Source: Acetobacter malorum
GTDB lineage: Bacteria > Pseudomonadota > Alphaproteobacteria > Acetobacterales > Acetobacteraceae
Assembly (NCBI RefSeq): GCF_001580615.1
Contig: NZ_LHZC01000054.1
Span: forward strand, 124,001-188,000
Direction of reading: 5' to 3'
Length of the DNA stretch: 64,000 bases
In this document: in pieces, positions 8,210 to 17,005 of the stretch
Position numbering within the stretch: position 1 is the stretch's first letter
Layout: each line of letters starts with the position of its first letter
The notes under the pieces: model-generated
What the model saw: the letters and a program-made list of their open reading frames with translations, nothing else
What the model was told of the DNA's origin: nothing
Databases searched by the model: none
Program-made: the position numbers and the translations under genes

Positions 8210-9417
8210 TATACGACCTCCTCCGACACAAGAATTCTCTTCACTTCCCCATTCCCAAGCATATCGCTAAATATAGAGAAATTTCCAGTATCTTTTCTTA
8301 ACCTCCCCGCCACTACGGCTGGATGTATTTTCAAATCTCGCGCAAGATTATTAATATTATCTTTGCTTGGAGAAACATAAGCTTCGCTTCGTCGCCATAT
8401 AAGACGTGGAATAAAAGCTTCTCCAGCAAGCCTATTCGCTTCTGCCTCACGCCTATCTTCAGATGAAATATTCAAATCATCAATGAAAGCTTCTGTATCT
8501 CCCTCAAGATGCTTCCAAACATGGGCAACTTCATGAAGCAACGTAAACCAAAAATTATCCAATCTATCATATCGTAGTGTAAGAGCTATTATTGGAGTGC
8601 CGTCCACATCTCTGAGGGCCGCCCCGTCGACTTGCGTCCCTTTTAAATGCCCTTCAAAAACCACCGCAATTCCATGTTTCTGAAGATACTCCACCGCTAA
8701 CAAGGGGCCGCGTTCTGACCAACTAAGCTGGGCCAACTCTCGCAAAAACCCTGAATTAATCTTATCAGGATCAAAAGCGTTTAAGGCCGCCTTCGATATT
8801 CGAGCTTTCTGTATAACGCGCGCAAGCCACGCATATAAAGCGTACATCGTCGTCGGGGATGTAGCGTCTCCTGCTAACGTACGGCGAAAAGATGCCGACC
8901 CAATTTGCAGGCCTGAGGTGGCGATATAGTTTTTGATTACGTTCTCAGCTAATCCAACACCTTTATGTGTAAGACGTTCGATCCACCCTCGGCTGACCAT
9001 TTCTTTTATCGGAAACTTCGACCAATCTATTTCTTTTTTTACTGGAGAAGCTTCGTTTAAGCCAACAAGTGTTTCAGCCGAAATACCCAACCCAAGCGAA
9101 AGGGCACGAATCATTTGAACAGTCAAAGGCCTTTTGCGATTTAACACCTCGGACACTCTGCTGCTGGTTCCAAAATATGGAATTAAATCTGCTCGCTTGA
9201 GACCTCTTTCTTCCATCCGGAAAAGAATTGCATCAATCGGATCAGTCGGCTCTACTGGGCATTTTCCATTTTCATAGGACTCGATTAAGACGGTCAAAAC
9301 CTCCATGCGGTTTTGTTCGTCTCTCGTTAATGCATCACTGCGCACGATTAGATCGCCCACCTCTTTAAGATAAGCGTGATACTGATCTTCAGTGCGAATT
9401 ATTTTAGCGTCCATCAT
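8209..9417 (-). CDS. HigA-type XRE antitoxin fused to ImmA/IrrE metallopeptidase
   Basis: A 402-aa protein from ATG 9417 (ATG 9414 and TTG 9426 are alternatives). Residues 1-120 match a whole HigA antitoxin (COG5499 type): IIRTEDQYHAYLKEV, DPIDAILFRMEERGLKRADL, then the helix-turn-helix SSRVSEVLNRKRPLT. Residues about 230-350 form an ImmA/IrrE zinc peptidase with LLHEVAHVWKHLEG (HExxH at 295-299) and EAEANRLAGEAFIP as the third-ligand helix. Expected roles: neutralise the upstream HigB toxin and autoregulate, with a protease that could cleave a regulator on a trigger. The ATG lies inside the end of the toxin gene (overlap 14 bases), so the pair is coupled. Ordinary HigA ends near residue 120; the peptidase fusion is the odd point. 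Confidence 0.83.
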   Translation of the reverse strand: MMDAKIIRTEDQYHAYLKEVGDLIVRSDALTRDEQNRMEVLTVLIESYENGKCPVEPTDPIDAILFRMEERGLKRADLIPYFGTSSRVSEVLNRKRPLTVQMIRALSLGLGISAETLVGLNEASPVKKEIDWSKFPIKEMVSRGWIERLTHKGVGLAENVIKNYIATSGLQIGSASFRRTLAGDATSPTTMYALYAWLARVIQKARISKAALNAFDPDKINSGFLRELAQLSWSERGPLLAVEYLQKHGIAVVFEGHLKGTQVDGAALRDVDGTPIIALTLRYDRLDNFWFTLLHEVAHVWKHLEGDTEAFIDDLNISSEDRREAEANRLAGEAFIPRLIWRRSEAYVSPSKDNINNLARDLKIHPAVVAGRLRKDTGNFSIFSDMLGNGEVKRILVSEEVV

Positions 9418-9682
9418 TGGTTTCAAGAGATTTTATTGCCGTTATAAGGGCTGTTCCTTGAGGAAAAGCGATCAAGACCTCTACTCCAGTTGGGCGATGC
9501 AGTAGGGGAAATACGAAACGGGTATCGCTGTTACGATAAGAACGCGGAAATTGGCTCGAGACCTCAGATGGATGTTTCCACTGTGCGTATTCGAGCTCTT
9601 TTACCCAGTTGGCGATCCATTTGCCTGTTTCACTATCAGAAACGGCCAACGGTACTAATTTTGTCCGACCAATCAACCGCAC
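9404..9682 (-). CDS. higB: HigB-family mRNA interferase toxin
   Basis: A 92-aa protein. It follows the HigB_toxin (PF09907) pattern: VRLIGRTKL, then a W-x3-W-x5-E-x4-W helix (GKWIANWVKELEYAQW), KHPSEVSSQFPRSYR, DTRFVFPLLHR and VEVLIAFPQGTALI. I chose the GTG at 9682 because it is preceded at 7 bases by GGAGG and gives the family's normal N-terminus; a TTG at 9697 would start inside the operator. RelE-superfamily HigB toxins cleave mRNA, usually on the ribosome. The gene precedes its antitoxin, the order typical of hig loci. Confidence 0.8.
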   Translation of the reverse strand: MRLIGRTKLVPLAVSDSETGKWIANWVKELEYAQWKHPSEVSSQFPRSYRNSDTRFVFPLLHRPTGVEVLIAFPQGTALITAIKSLETNDGR

Positions 9683-9691
9683 CGATATTCC

Positions 9692-9704
9692 TCCCAATAT
9701 GGGA
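9692..9704. promoter_or_regulatory. Inverted repeat (proximal operator) over the start region of higB
   Basis: TCCCA-3-TGGGA palindrome lying immediately upstream of, and sharing bases with, the GGAGG ribosome binding site of higB. It is a likely site for the HigA HTH domain; binding here would block both transcription initiation and access to the start. Confidence 0.55.
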
Positions 9705-9706
9705 AT

Positions 9707-9734
9707 ATAATATATAAATTATAACCTATGTAAA
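9707..9734 (-). promoter_or_regulatory. Sigma-70-type promoter of the higB operon
   Basis: On the minus strand TTTACA (9734-9729), a 16-base spacer and TATTAT (9712-9707). Initiation would fall within the proximal palindrome just upstream of the higB ribosome binding site. Confidence 0.55.
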
Positions 9735-9735
9735 C

Positions 9736-9750
9736 CTCCCAAATTGGGAG
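9736..9750. promoter_or_regulatory. Inverted repeat (distal operator) upstream of the higB promoter
   Basis: CTCCCAAATTGGGAG is a perfect 7-bp inverted repeat with a one-base centre, abutting the -35 element. It shares the CCCAA/TTGGG core with the site at 9692-9704, 45 bases away centre to centre, so the promoter is bracketed by two related sites. Confidence 0.6.
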
Positions 9751-9859
9751 CTTTACCCTTACCCTTCTCATTGTAATTTTAAAAGCGCCGGGTAAGCGAA
9801 TTGACTAAATAGTCATTAACAACACCTAAAATGTCTTAATTCTAAATGCTCTCCCTGCT

Positions 9860-11059
9860 TTAGATATTTTCCAATCTGCCTTCTTTCCCGCCCGCCAGTA
9901 ACTCAAGCACAGCGTCCGCCGCCGCATCAGCTGGCAGCTTCCCCCCCGGCCCCTGCAAACCATGCAGAACGGTTTTAAAGGCATCCTTCTGCCCATTCGC
10001 CAGCTTTGGGTTTTCAAACAACGCCCGCACGGCACTGGCCAGAACGGAGGGGCGGCACTGTTCCTGCAACAGCTCCGGCACAATAGCCCGCCCGGCCAGC
10101 AGATTGACCATGGCCACATACGGAACGCGGATCAGCCGCCGCGCCATGAAAGCTGTGAGCGGGTTAACGCGATACGTCACCGCCATCGGCACCCCCGCCA
10201 GCGCGAGTTCCAAGGTTGACGTCCCAGATTTGGTCAGAGCAGCCCCTGCTGCGGCAAACGCATCATGCTTGTCCTGCACCTCCGTCACAATCACAGGCCG
10301 AACTGGCCAGCGAGCCGTCTCGCGCGCCACCGTGGCCGCAACAACAGGGGACACCGGGATAACCGGCACCACATCCGGCATGTCCCGCTGCAACAGGGCT
10401 AGCATCTTCCCGAAGACGGGCAGCAGGCGCGGCGCTTCTGAACGACGGCTGCCGGGCATCAGGATCAACACCCGCGCGCCCTCTTTCAGACCGTGCTGCT
10501 GATAAAACCGCGCAGCATCCCCTGTCTCGGCACCAGATTGCAGAACCGGGTGGCCGACAAATTTGGTCAGCAGACCATGCTTGCTGAAAAACTCTTCCTC
10601 AAACGGCAACAGGCACAGCAGTTCTTCCCACAGGCCGGGGAATTCCTTCACCCGCTTCTGGCGCCAGGCCCAGACCTGCGGGGCCACATAATGCACACGC
10701 GGGATGCCGAGCCCGGCAATGCGCTTCAGCAACCGCAGGGTGAAGCCGGGGCTGTCGATCGTCACCACAAGGTCTGGCCTGCGGGCTTCAATATCCCCCA
10801 CAGCCTCATTCAGCCGGGCAGAGAGTGAGCGCAGGCGCGGCAGGACTTCCACCAGCCCCATTACGGCCAGATCTCGCATGGGGAACAGGCTGTGCAGACC
10901 CTGCTCTTCCATGCGCACACCGCCCACCCCAGCAAAGCGGATGGCCGGGTTCCGGGCGCGCAAAGCGTGCATCAGGCGCGCGCCCAGCACGTCACCACTG
11001 GCCTCACCAGCCAGAATCCAGATCAGAGGGGCGGCAGAAGAAGGAGCATTCACAACCAT
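9860..11059 (-). CDS. lpxB: Lipid-A-disaccharide synthase
   Basis: A 399-aa GT19 enzyme that condenses UDP-2,3-diacylglucosamine with lipid X to give the lipid A disaccharide on the inner face of the membrane. Family motifs are ILAGEASGDVLGARLM at residue 15, FAGVGGVRMEEQGL, the GxxxxYVAPQVWAW region (VHYVAPQVWAWRQKRV) and LTKSGTSTLELALAGVPM near residue 285. The start ATG and length agree with the family. In most alphaproteobacteria lpxB follows lpxA/lpxI in one operon; here it stands alone, divergent from a SulP transporter and convergent with the AT-rich island. Confidence 0.95.
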   Translation of the reverse strand: MVVNAPSSAAPLIWILAGEASGDVLGARLMHALRARNPAIRFAGVGGVRMEEQGLHSLFPMRDLAVMGLVEVLPRLRSLSARLNEAVGDIEARRPDLVVTIDSPGFTLRLLKRIAGLGIPRVHYVAPQVWAWRQKRVKEFPGLWEELLCLLPFEEEFFSKHGLLTKFVGHPVLQSGAETGDAARFYQQHGLKEGARVLILMPGSRRSEAPRLLPVFGKMLALLQRDMPDVVPVIPVSPVVAATVARETARWPVRPVIVTEVQDKHDAFAAAGAALTKSGTSTLELALAGVPMAVTYRVNPLTAFMARRLIRVPYVAMVNLLAGRAIVPELLQEQCRPSVLASAVRALFENPKLANGQKDAFKTVLHGLQGPGGKLPADAAADAVLELLAGGKEGRLENI

Positions 11060-11269
11060 ACCTCACGCATACCGGGCCACCTGAGGCAGCACAATGTCCA
11101 CTTTATGGCCGGTATCGGCTTATGACGTCATAAAGCCCGGTGCACCAACGGATAGTGGCTGCTCGCCTGCGCCATATGCCTGCACAGCGAAGCAACAAGC
11201 CTCAGAAAAACCTTTTCGTTACAGCCGCGTCCATCTTATGCCCTCCTGTATAGGGAAAAAACACCAGAC

Positions 11270-12769
11270 ATGGCAGAAAGGGGTCTCGTGACTGTTAGCC
11301 AATATCTCAAAGAATGGACGGACGATCCGGTCAAAAACGTTCTGGCCGGGATGGTCGGAACCTTTGCGCTGATCCCGGAAGTCATCGCCTTTTCCTACGC
11401 AGCGGGCGTGGCCCCTGCGGTGGGGCTGTTTGCCTCCTTTGTCATCAGCATTGCCATTGCCATTACCGGTGGCCGACCGGGGATGATTTCCGGGGCGGCT
11501 GGCTCGGTTGCTCTGGTGGCAGCGGACCTCGTGCATGGATACGGGTTTGATTATCTGCTGCTTGCTACTTTGCTGGCCGGTGCGTTCCAGATTGTGTTCG
11601 GCCTGCTCAAGCTGCAAAGCATGATGCGCTTTGTCTCGCGTGAGGTAGAGACAGGCTTTGTGAACGCGCTCGGCCTGCTGATCTTTTCCGCACAGATTCC
11701 GCAGATGCTGCATGTCACATGGCACACCTATGCGCTGATCGCTCTGGGGCTGGCCATTGTCTATCTGCTGCCGCGCATCACCACCGTCATCCCCTCCCCG
11801 CTCATCTGCATTCTGGTGCTCACCGGGCTGACCATGGCCGTGCCCATGCCGGTGCATGTGGTGTCTGATCTGGGCGCGCTGCCCACCGGCCTGCCGTCCC
11901 TCACGCTGCCGCATGTGCCCATGACGGTGGAAACCTTTAAAATCGTGCTGCCCTATGCCTTCGCTATGGCCATGGTCGGGCTGCTGGAATCCCTCATGAC
12001 CGCCACCGTAGTGGATGAAATGACGGACACCCACAGCAACAAGCGCATGGAATGCACCGGGCTTGGCATTTCGAACATGTTTGTCGGCTTTTTTGGCGGC
12101 ATGGCAGGTTGCGGGATGATCGGCCAGACCGTGGGTAACCTCCGCTACGGCGGGCGCGGCCGGCTCTCCACCTTCACTGCCGGGGCCTTCCTGCTTCTGC
12201 TGCTGGTGGCCTGCCACGGGTTTGTAGCCCGCGTACCGGTGGCGGCTCTGGTGGCCATTATGATTATGGTGTCCGTCAGCACGTTCTCATGGTCGTCCCT
12301 GCGTGACCTTGTGCGGCATCCGCGCCTGTCTTCCACCGTCATGCTGGTGACGATTATCGTGGTGGTCCTCACGCATGATCTGGCCGCCGGGGTGGCCTGT
12401 GGTGTGCTGCTTAGCGGGCTGTTCTTCTCCTTTCAGGTCATGAAGTTGCTGAAAGTGAACAACACGCTGAGCACCGATGGCACCACCCGTACTTACCATG
12501 TGCAGGGGCAGATCTTTTTTGCCTCTGCCAGCCTGCTGTCTGACGCCATTGATTTTCAGGATACCGCCAGCCACATCGTGCTGGACCTGAAAGACGCCCG
12601 GCTGTGGGACATCAGTGCGGCTGATACGCTGGAGAAAATCGTCTCCCGCCTGCAAGGGCGCGGCAAGACGGTGCAGGTCATGAACCCGGACGCCCGCGCA
12701 GCACAGCTGCTCAACGCGCTGGGGCATGACACCCTTCTGGCGGACACACAGACGCATCCTGCAGCTTAA
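11270..12769 (+). CDS. SulP family anion transporter with STAS domain
   Basis: A 499-aa inner-membrane protein with roughly ten hydrophobic segments between residues 25 and 385, including the family region [20 protein letters not shown] and [21 protein letters not shown]-terminal STAS domain (residues about 390-490, [20 protein letters not shown]) follows. SulP proteins move sulfate, bicarbonate or other anions; the substrate cannot be read from the sequence. ATG 11270 is used; a GTG at 11288 has a better ribosome binding site (AAGGGG) and may be the true start, shortening the protein by six residues. It is a single gene ending in a strong terminator. Confidence 0.88.
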   Translation: MAERGLVTVSQYLKEWTDDPVKNVLAGMVGTFALIPEVIAFSYAAGVAPAVGLFASFVISIAIAITGGRPGMISGAAGSVALVAADLVHGYGFDYLLLATLLAGAFQIVFGLLKLQSMMRFVSREVETGFVNALGLLIFSAQIPQMLHVTWHTYALIALGLAIVYLLPRITTVIPSPLICILVLTGLTMAVPMPVHVVSDLGALPTGLPSLTLPHVPMTVETFKIVLPYAFAMAMVGLLESLMTATVVDEMTDTHSNKRMECTGLGISNMFVGFFGGMAGCGMIGQTVGNLRYGGRGRLSTFTAGAFLLLLLVACHGFVARVPVAALVAIMIMVSVSTFSWSSLRDLVRHPRLSSTVMLVTIIVVVLTHDLAAGVACGVLLSGLFFSFQVMKLLKVNNTLSTDGTTRTYHVQGQIFFASASLLSDAIDFQDTASHIVLDLKDARLWDISAADTLEKIVSRLQGRGKTVQVMNPDARAAQLLNALGHDTLLADTQTHPAA

Positions 12770-12791
12770 TCCGCGTTTCAAAACACTCTGC

Positions 12792-12830
12792 AAAAAGCCC
12801 CGCCAGAACCAGCGTCTGGCGGGGCTTTTT
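12792..12830. terminator. Bidirectional rho-independent terminator
   Basis: A 16-bp perfect inverted repeat, AAAAAGCCCCGCCAGA and TCTGGCGGGGCTTTTT, with a 7-base loop. It has T runs on both strands and lies between the convergent SulP and msrQ genes, so it can serve both. Confidence 0.9.
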
Positions 12831-12895
12831 GCATCTGGGAATTTCCTCTGCATTCGTCAGAAAAAATATCGATCGTCTGTTGAAAAGTTCACGAG

Positions 12896-13516
12896 TCAGA
12901 CGGTTCGTTTTCCCGGTTTTGGCACCAGCCGCAAGGAAAGCAAAACGGCAGCAATCGCCGCGTAAATGAACGGCTCCGTGTGCCAGGTTTTGAAGGCAAT
13001 GGCGTAGTGAACAGAGGCCAGAATCATGGCCACATAAACCAGCTTATGCAGCTTCGTCCAACGCCGCCCTAACGCGATGATCGCCCTCCGGGTGGAGGTT
13101 ACAGCCAGCACCAGCAAGATCAGGAATGTCAGCACCCCGAAGGTCAGGAACGGACGGCTGGTAAAGTCCTTCCACAAGACATGCGTATCAAAATGCCGTG
13201 CCACACCAACATAAAACACCACATGCAGCGCCGCATAACTAAAAGCCAGCAACCCAAGCGGGCGGCGATAAACCATGAAGTCCAGCCCGGCAAAACGCCT
13301 GAGCGGGCTAACCGCCAGCGAGATTAGCAAAAACCGGAACGCCCACCGCCCGAAATCATGCAGACAGACGGAGACGGGGTTTGGCCCCAGCGTGTTCGCC
13401 ATCCCCTGCGCAATGTCAGACACAGCGGGAATCAGACAAAACAGATACAGAAAAACCTGCCGCGTCAGCGGAGAAAAACGGGAACGCCGCCGCCGGCCAG
13501 AAGAGGGTGGTGCCAT
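12896..13516 (-). CDS. msrQ: Methionine sulfoxide reductase heme subunit MsrQ
   Basis: A 206-aa integral membrane protein of the ferric-reductase-like (YedZ) family with about six helices. Conserved heme-ligand histidines sit in YAALHVVFYV, RRWTKLHKLVYVAM and ILASVHYAIA. MsrQ passes electrons from the quinone pool or a flavin reductase to periplasmic MsrP. ATG 13516 is only four bases past the msrP stop, so the pair is one operon; a longer frame reaching into msrP is a shadow. Length fits the family. Confidence 0.92.
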   Translation of the reverse strand: MAPPSSGRRRRSRFSPLTRQVFLYLFCLIPAVSDIAQGMANTLGPNPVSVCLHDFGRWAFRFLLISLAVSPLRRFAGLDFMVYRRPLGLLAFSYAALHVVFYVGVARHFDTHVLWKDFTSRPFLTFGVLTFLILLVLAVTSTRRAIIALGRRWTKLHKLVYVAMILASVHYAIAFKTWHTEPFIYAAIAAVLLSLRLVPKPGKRTV

Positions 13517-13520
13517 CCGC

Positions 13521-14474
13521 CTAAAAATCCTTCCGCAAATCCATACCGCGATACAAAGAGGCCACCTGTTCTGCATAGCCATTGAACAGCCGTGTTGGTC
13601 GACGCGCTGTTCTGAACAGGCTGCCTTCCCCGATAATCTGCTCGCTCGACTGGCTCCAGCGCGGGTGATCCACATCCGGGTTCACATTGGCGTAAAAACC
13701 GTATTCCTCCGGGGCCATCTGGTTCCAGCTCGTCGGTGGCTGTTTGTCGGTTACAGTAATACGCGTGATGGATTTGATGCCCTTAAATCCATATTTCCAC
13801 GGCACCACCAGCCGGATCGGCGCCCCATTCTGCGCGGGCAGTGCCTCGCCATACACACCTGTCGCCAGCAAGGTGAGCGGGTGCATGGCTTCGTCCAGCC
13901 GCAACCCTTCCACATAAGGCCAGCGCAGGGAGAACAGACCACCCCGCTGCCCGGGCATTTCAGAAGGTCGGACAACGGAGGTAAAGGCGACGTATTTTGC
14001 CCCGGCCTTCACCCCTGCGGCCCGCAGCAACGCCCCCAGTTCAAACCCCTGCCAGGGAATGACCATGGACCACGCTTCCACACACCGCATGCGATACAGC
14101 CGGTCTTCATGCCCAAAGCGGGCACTCAGAGCATCCAGATCCCAGACCTGCGGATGCTCAACCAGCCCATCCACCTGCACCTGCCACGGGCGGGGATGAA
14201 AGCCACCGGACAATTCTGCCGGGTCGCTCTTCTCCATCCCGAATTCATAAAAATTATTATAATGGGTGACATCATCCCGAGGCGTGGGTGTTTCCGCTGC
14301 GGGCCAACCGCGTGCGGACGCCGCAACAGGCGCATCAGCCTGCGCCATGCCGGGCTTCAACCCGCTTGCCAGAACACCGCCCGCTGCCGTGCCGAGCAAC
14401 GCCCGGCGCGAAAAAAACAGCCGTCGTGGCGTAATGTCCGAGGAAGCCGGGCGAGGATAGCGATACACAGCCAT
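13521..14474 (-). CDS. msrP: Periplasmic methionine sulfoxide reductase, molybdopterin subunit MsrP
   Basis: A 317-aa protein of the sulfite-oxidase fold. The N-terminus has a twin-arginine signal ([19 protein letters not shown], about residues 21-40), as needed for a folded Mo-cofactor enzyme. The Mo-binding Cys is C131 in [11 protein letters not shown]. Other family segments are [30 protein letters not shown] and IKSITRITV. It repairs oxidised methionine in exported proteins, receiving electrons from MsrQ. It is first in the msrPQ operon. Confidence 0.94.
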   Translation of the reverse strand: MAVYRYPRPASSDITPRRLFFSRRALLGTAAGGVLASGLKPGMAQADAPVAASARGWPAAETPTPRDDVTHYNNFYEFGMEKSDPAELSGGFHPRPWQVQVDGLVEHPQVWDLDALSARFGHEDRLYRMRCVEAWSMVIPWQGFELGALLRAAGVKAGAKYVAFTSVVRPSEMPGQRGGLFSLRWPYVEGLRLDEAMHPLTLLATGVYGEALPAQNGAPIRLVVPWKYGFKGIKSITRITVTDKQPPTSWNQMAPEEYGFYANVNPDVDHPRWSQSSEQIIGEGSLFRTARRPTRLFNGYAEQVASLYRGMDLRKDF

Positions 14475-14733
14475 AGGAAAGCCCCTTCCTTTTTACGTGA
14501 GCAGAACTGCTCAGTGCAGTGAAAACAAAAGTGCCGCCACTGTATATGGAAAACATTCTGATTACGCGGTCTTCTTATGCGCCCGCCTCTCTCAAACAAC
14601 AGCCGCCACGGAGGTTTTGCTCCGTCGGCTTTGTCTTGAGCATTCCGTGCAAAGGAACCATGCAGGAAACCGCATGAGAACTTCTGTCGTTTCTGCCATA
14701 GTTGCCGCACGCAAAATGACAGGGACTCGCAGA

Positions 14734-15609
14734 ATGACCACGCAGCAGACCATTGGATTTATTGGCTTTGGCGCCATGGCCAGCCGGATGGGGGACAATC
14801 TCAAAAAAGCCGGATACGCTCTGGTTGCCTACACGCCCTCCGGCAAAGGCGGTGACGGCTCCACGCCCTTCCTGCCCTCTGCTGCCGAGGTTGCAAAAAA
14901 AGCAGACATCGTCCTCGTCTGCGTGCCGGATGATGAAGCCCTTGCCGCCGCCATGTATGGCGAGAGCGGCGCACTGGCGGGCATGCATGAAAACCAGCTT
15001 TTGCTGAACACCAGCTCCGTCTCCCCCGAAGCCACGGATGCCCTGCAGAAAGCCGGGGAAGAAAAAGGCATCAGCGTGATTGACTGCCCCGTCTCCGGCA
15101 GCACGCCGGAAGCAGAAGCCGGAGCACTGGTTGTGCTGGCGGGCGGTGATGACGCCCTGATTGCCCGCGCCCAGCCTGTCTTTGACTGTATTGGCAAAAC
15201 CACCGTGCACGCAGGGCCGTCCGGTAGTGGTGCACGGCTGAAGCTGGTGATTAACGGCGTTATGGGCGCAGGTCTGGCCGCTGTGGCGGAAACCATTGCT
15301 TATGGTCTGGCCGCCGGGCTGGACCGTTCCATGCTGTTTGATGCGCTGGGCGAGGTTGCCGTTATTTCCCCGCACCACAAACGCAAAATTCGTGCGGCCA
15401 AGGATGGTGATTTCACCCCGCAGTTCCCCACCCGCCTGATGCAAAAAGACATGCGCTTGCTGCTGGATGCCGGGGCACGTCTGGCTGTGCCCATGCCCAC
15501 CATGGCCGCAACCACGCAGCAACTCTCTCTGACGCGCCGCGCAGCCGCGAACGAGGATTACTCTGCGCTGATTGGCGTAATGGAACACATCGTCGCCAAC
15601 GATGCTTGA
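14734..15609 (+). CDS. NAD(P)-dependent oxidoreductase, 3-hydroxyisobutyrate dehydrogenase family
   Basis: A 291-aa beta-hydroxyacid dehydrogenase. The Rossmann motif is GFIGFGAMASRMGDNLKKAG. The substrate loop is DCPVSGSTPEAEAGALVVLAGG (family DxPVSGG, with the last Gly here Ser). The catalytic Lys lies in GSGARLKLVINGVMG. Members reduce semialdehydes or glyoxylate, or oxidise 3-hydroxyisobutyrate or tartronate; the specific substrate is not clear. ATG 14734 has AGGGA eight bases upstream; ATG 14716 is a weaker choice and the upstream extension to 14497 lacks support. Its end overlaps the start of the Cdd1-like gene. Confidence 0.85.
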   Translation: MTTQQTIGFIGFGAMASRMGDNLKKAGYALVAYTPSGKGGDGSTPFLPSAAEVAKKADIVLVCVPDDEALAAAMYGESGALAGMHENQLLLNTSSVSPEATDALQKAGEEKGISVIDCPVSGSTPEAEAGALVVLAGGDDALIARAQPVFDCIGKTTVHAGPSGSGARLKLVINGVMGAGLAAVAETIAYGLAAGLDRSMLFDALGEVAVISPHHKRKIRAAKDGDFTPQFPTRLMQKDMRLLLDAGARLAVPMPTMAATTQQLSLTRRAAANEDYSALIGVMEHIVANDA

Positions 15610-15928
15610 GGGCTCTGCCCCGCAGCAAAACGCCCGCTCCCTTGCCGACCTCCGCAATATCGGCAAGGCGGCGCTGGCGGATTTTGCCGTGCTGGGTATT
15701 CACACGGTGCAGCAACTTGCTGAGCAGGAGCCAGATGCTCTGTATTTGGCGCTCTGCCAGAAAACTCGGCAACGGCATGACCCGTGCGTGTATGACGTCT
15801 TCGCCGCCGCCATCCATCAGGCCCGCACCGGAGAGGGGCGAAACTGGTGGAGCTTCACGCCAGATCGCAAAACGCGTCAGCAGAACGGGACCTTTCCCGT
15901 TTATGAGGCTGCCGCACCAGAACGTTGA
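15602..15928 (+). CDS. Cdd1-like helix-hairpin-helix protein
   Basis: A 108-aa protein matching the Cdd1 ('pathogenicity locus', PF11731) family: LADLRNIGKAALADFAVLGI is the helix-hairpin-helix half, followed by QLAEQEPDALYLALCQKT, the signature RHDPCVYDVFAAAIHQAR and a C-terminal WWSFTP. Such proteins are predicted to bind DNA non-specifically; some are annotated as mitomycin-resistance proteins without proof. The ATG overlaps the preceding stop by eight bases. The 3' end overlaps by 28 bases the 3' end of the convergent gene on the other strand. Confidence 0.8.
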   Translation: MLEGSAPQQNARSLADLRNIGKAALADFAVLGIHTVQQLAEQEPDALYLALCQKTRQRHDPCVYDVFAAAIHQARTGEGRNWWSFTPDRKTRQQNGTFPVYEAAAPER

Positions 15929-16707
15929 AAGACGCGCGTAGCTTTCCATCCTGCGTGCATAACAGCCAGCCGGTCTCCCAGCCCTCGGGGCAGACCGGCC
16001 TGCGTGCTCCCCCGTTTCAGATCGCGCTCAGCCAGAATGGCAGGGAGGGCGGCTAGTCGGGCAGAAGACGGGAGAGAGGCTGTATCACAGGCGCTCAGGA
16101 AGGCGTTGCCTTCCCCCCGCAGTCCGGCTTCATCCCCCGGAAACAGATAACGCCCGCTTTGTTGCAAACGGGGCCAGTGCCGCAGCATGGCCCCGGCACC
16201 ATAGGCCGCGCCACAGGCTTCCAGCCGGGCAAGCACACCCGCATCCCGCACGCCCAATGCTTCCCCCACAGCGCGCTGCAAACCACCAGCGCCATCCAGC
16301 ATCATCTTTCGCCAGGCACTCACCTCAGGCTGCGGGTCCAGCTCCGCCTCTCGTGCGGCGAGAATGCGTAACAGCGTCTCCCGACACAACACACCGCGCT
16401 CCAGAGCCAACAGAAGCGGAGGAGCAAGCTCATGGTCCGGCGTTCGTGCCCCCTCCAGCACGTCCCGCCACCACTGGAGCCTGATCAGCCCCGCCATGGG
16501 GCCAGCTATTGCCGCAGAGCGGGCGGGGGCAAGCGCACGGGTCAGTTCCGTATGGAACGCCAGCAGCACCTCCACATCGGGGCGGACAGACGCTGGCAGA
16601 AAACGCGCGCACAAAGCCCGGTCCGGGTCAGCACGCCGCACAGCGTCTTCCAGATCGGCCGCCTTCAAAGCGCCTTCCTGCCGCATGTCCTGCCCGTCTT
16701 TTTTCAT
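15901..16707 (-). CDS. Squalene/phytoene synthase-like protein (NDUFAF6-like)
   Basis: A 268-aa helical protein of the squalene/phytoene synthase superfamily, in the branch that resembles the mitochondrial complex I assembly factor NDUFAF6. The signature is IRLQWWRDVLEGA, preceded by LAFHTELTRALAPARS. The Asp-rich Mg2+ motifs (DxxxD) of true prenyl synthases are not visible where expected, so a catalytic role in carotenoid or hopanoid synthesis is doubtful. I chose ATG 16707; two upstream in-frame ATGs (16746, 16734) are possible. No other terpenoid genes adjoin it. Confidence 0.7.
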   Translation of the reverse strand: MKKDGQDMRQEGALKAADLEDAVRRADPDRALCARFLPASVRPDVEVLLAFHTELTRALAPARSAAIAGPMAGLIRLQWWRDVLEGARTPDHELAPPLLLALERGVLCRETLLRILAAREAELDPQPEVSAWRKMMLDGAGGLQRAVGEALGVRDAGVLARLEACGAAYGAGAMLRHWPRLQQSGRYLFPGDEAGLRGEGNAFLSACDTASLPSSARLAALPAILAERDLKRGSTQAGLPRGLGDRLAVMHAGWKATRVFQRSGAAAS

Positions 16708-17005
16708 GCTGCCCCTTTTCGCTCCTTTACCCATCCGGACCGTCACCGGCTTCTACCGGGCATCTGCCGCTCCCCCTGCACCAGCACAGGCAACACCCAC
16801 AATCTGGCTCCCCCAAAGGGGCGTGAAGGATCTTTTTCCCGCGTGCGACGTTAACGGCAAAGACGGGGCGGCAGGGACAACACTGTGTGACCGGGCTGAC
16901 AGAAAGCAACATTGTCACACCCCACTCCCTTGACGCATCTGCCGCCGCCCCATAGCTCTGGATCATGGCGCATGGTCGCCCGCTTTTACCTTTATGGAGT
17001 ATGTC

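Noticed and set aside
11219..12217. 332-codon minus-strand frame opposite the SulP gene
   Set aside because: His/Gln/Gly-rich antisense frame without hydrophobic or domain structure; SulP is clear on the plus strand.
13275..14522. 415-codon plus-strand frame opposite msrPQ
   Set aside because: Shadow of msrP/msrQ, which carry a Tat signal, the Mo-Cys motif and heme histidines.
14575..15666. 363-codon minus-strand frame opposite the HIBADH-like gene
   Set aside because: Antisense shadow; the plus-strand frame has the Rossmann and substrate motifs.
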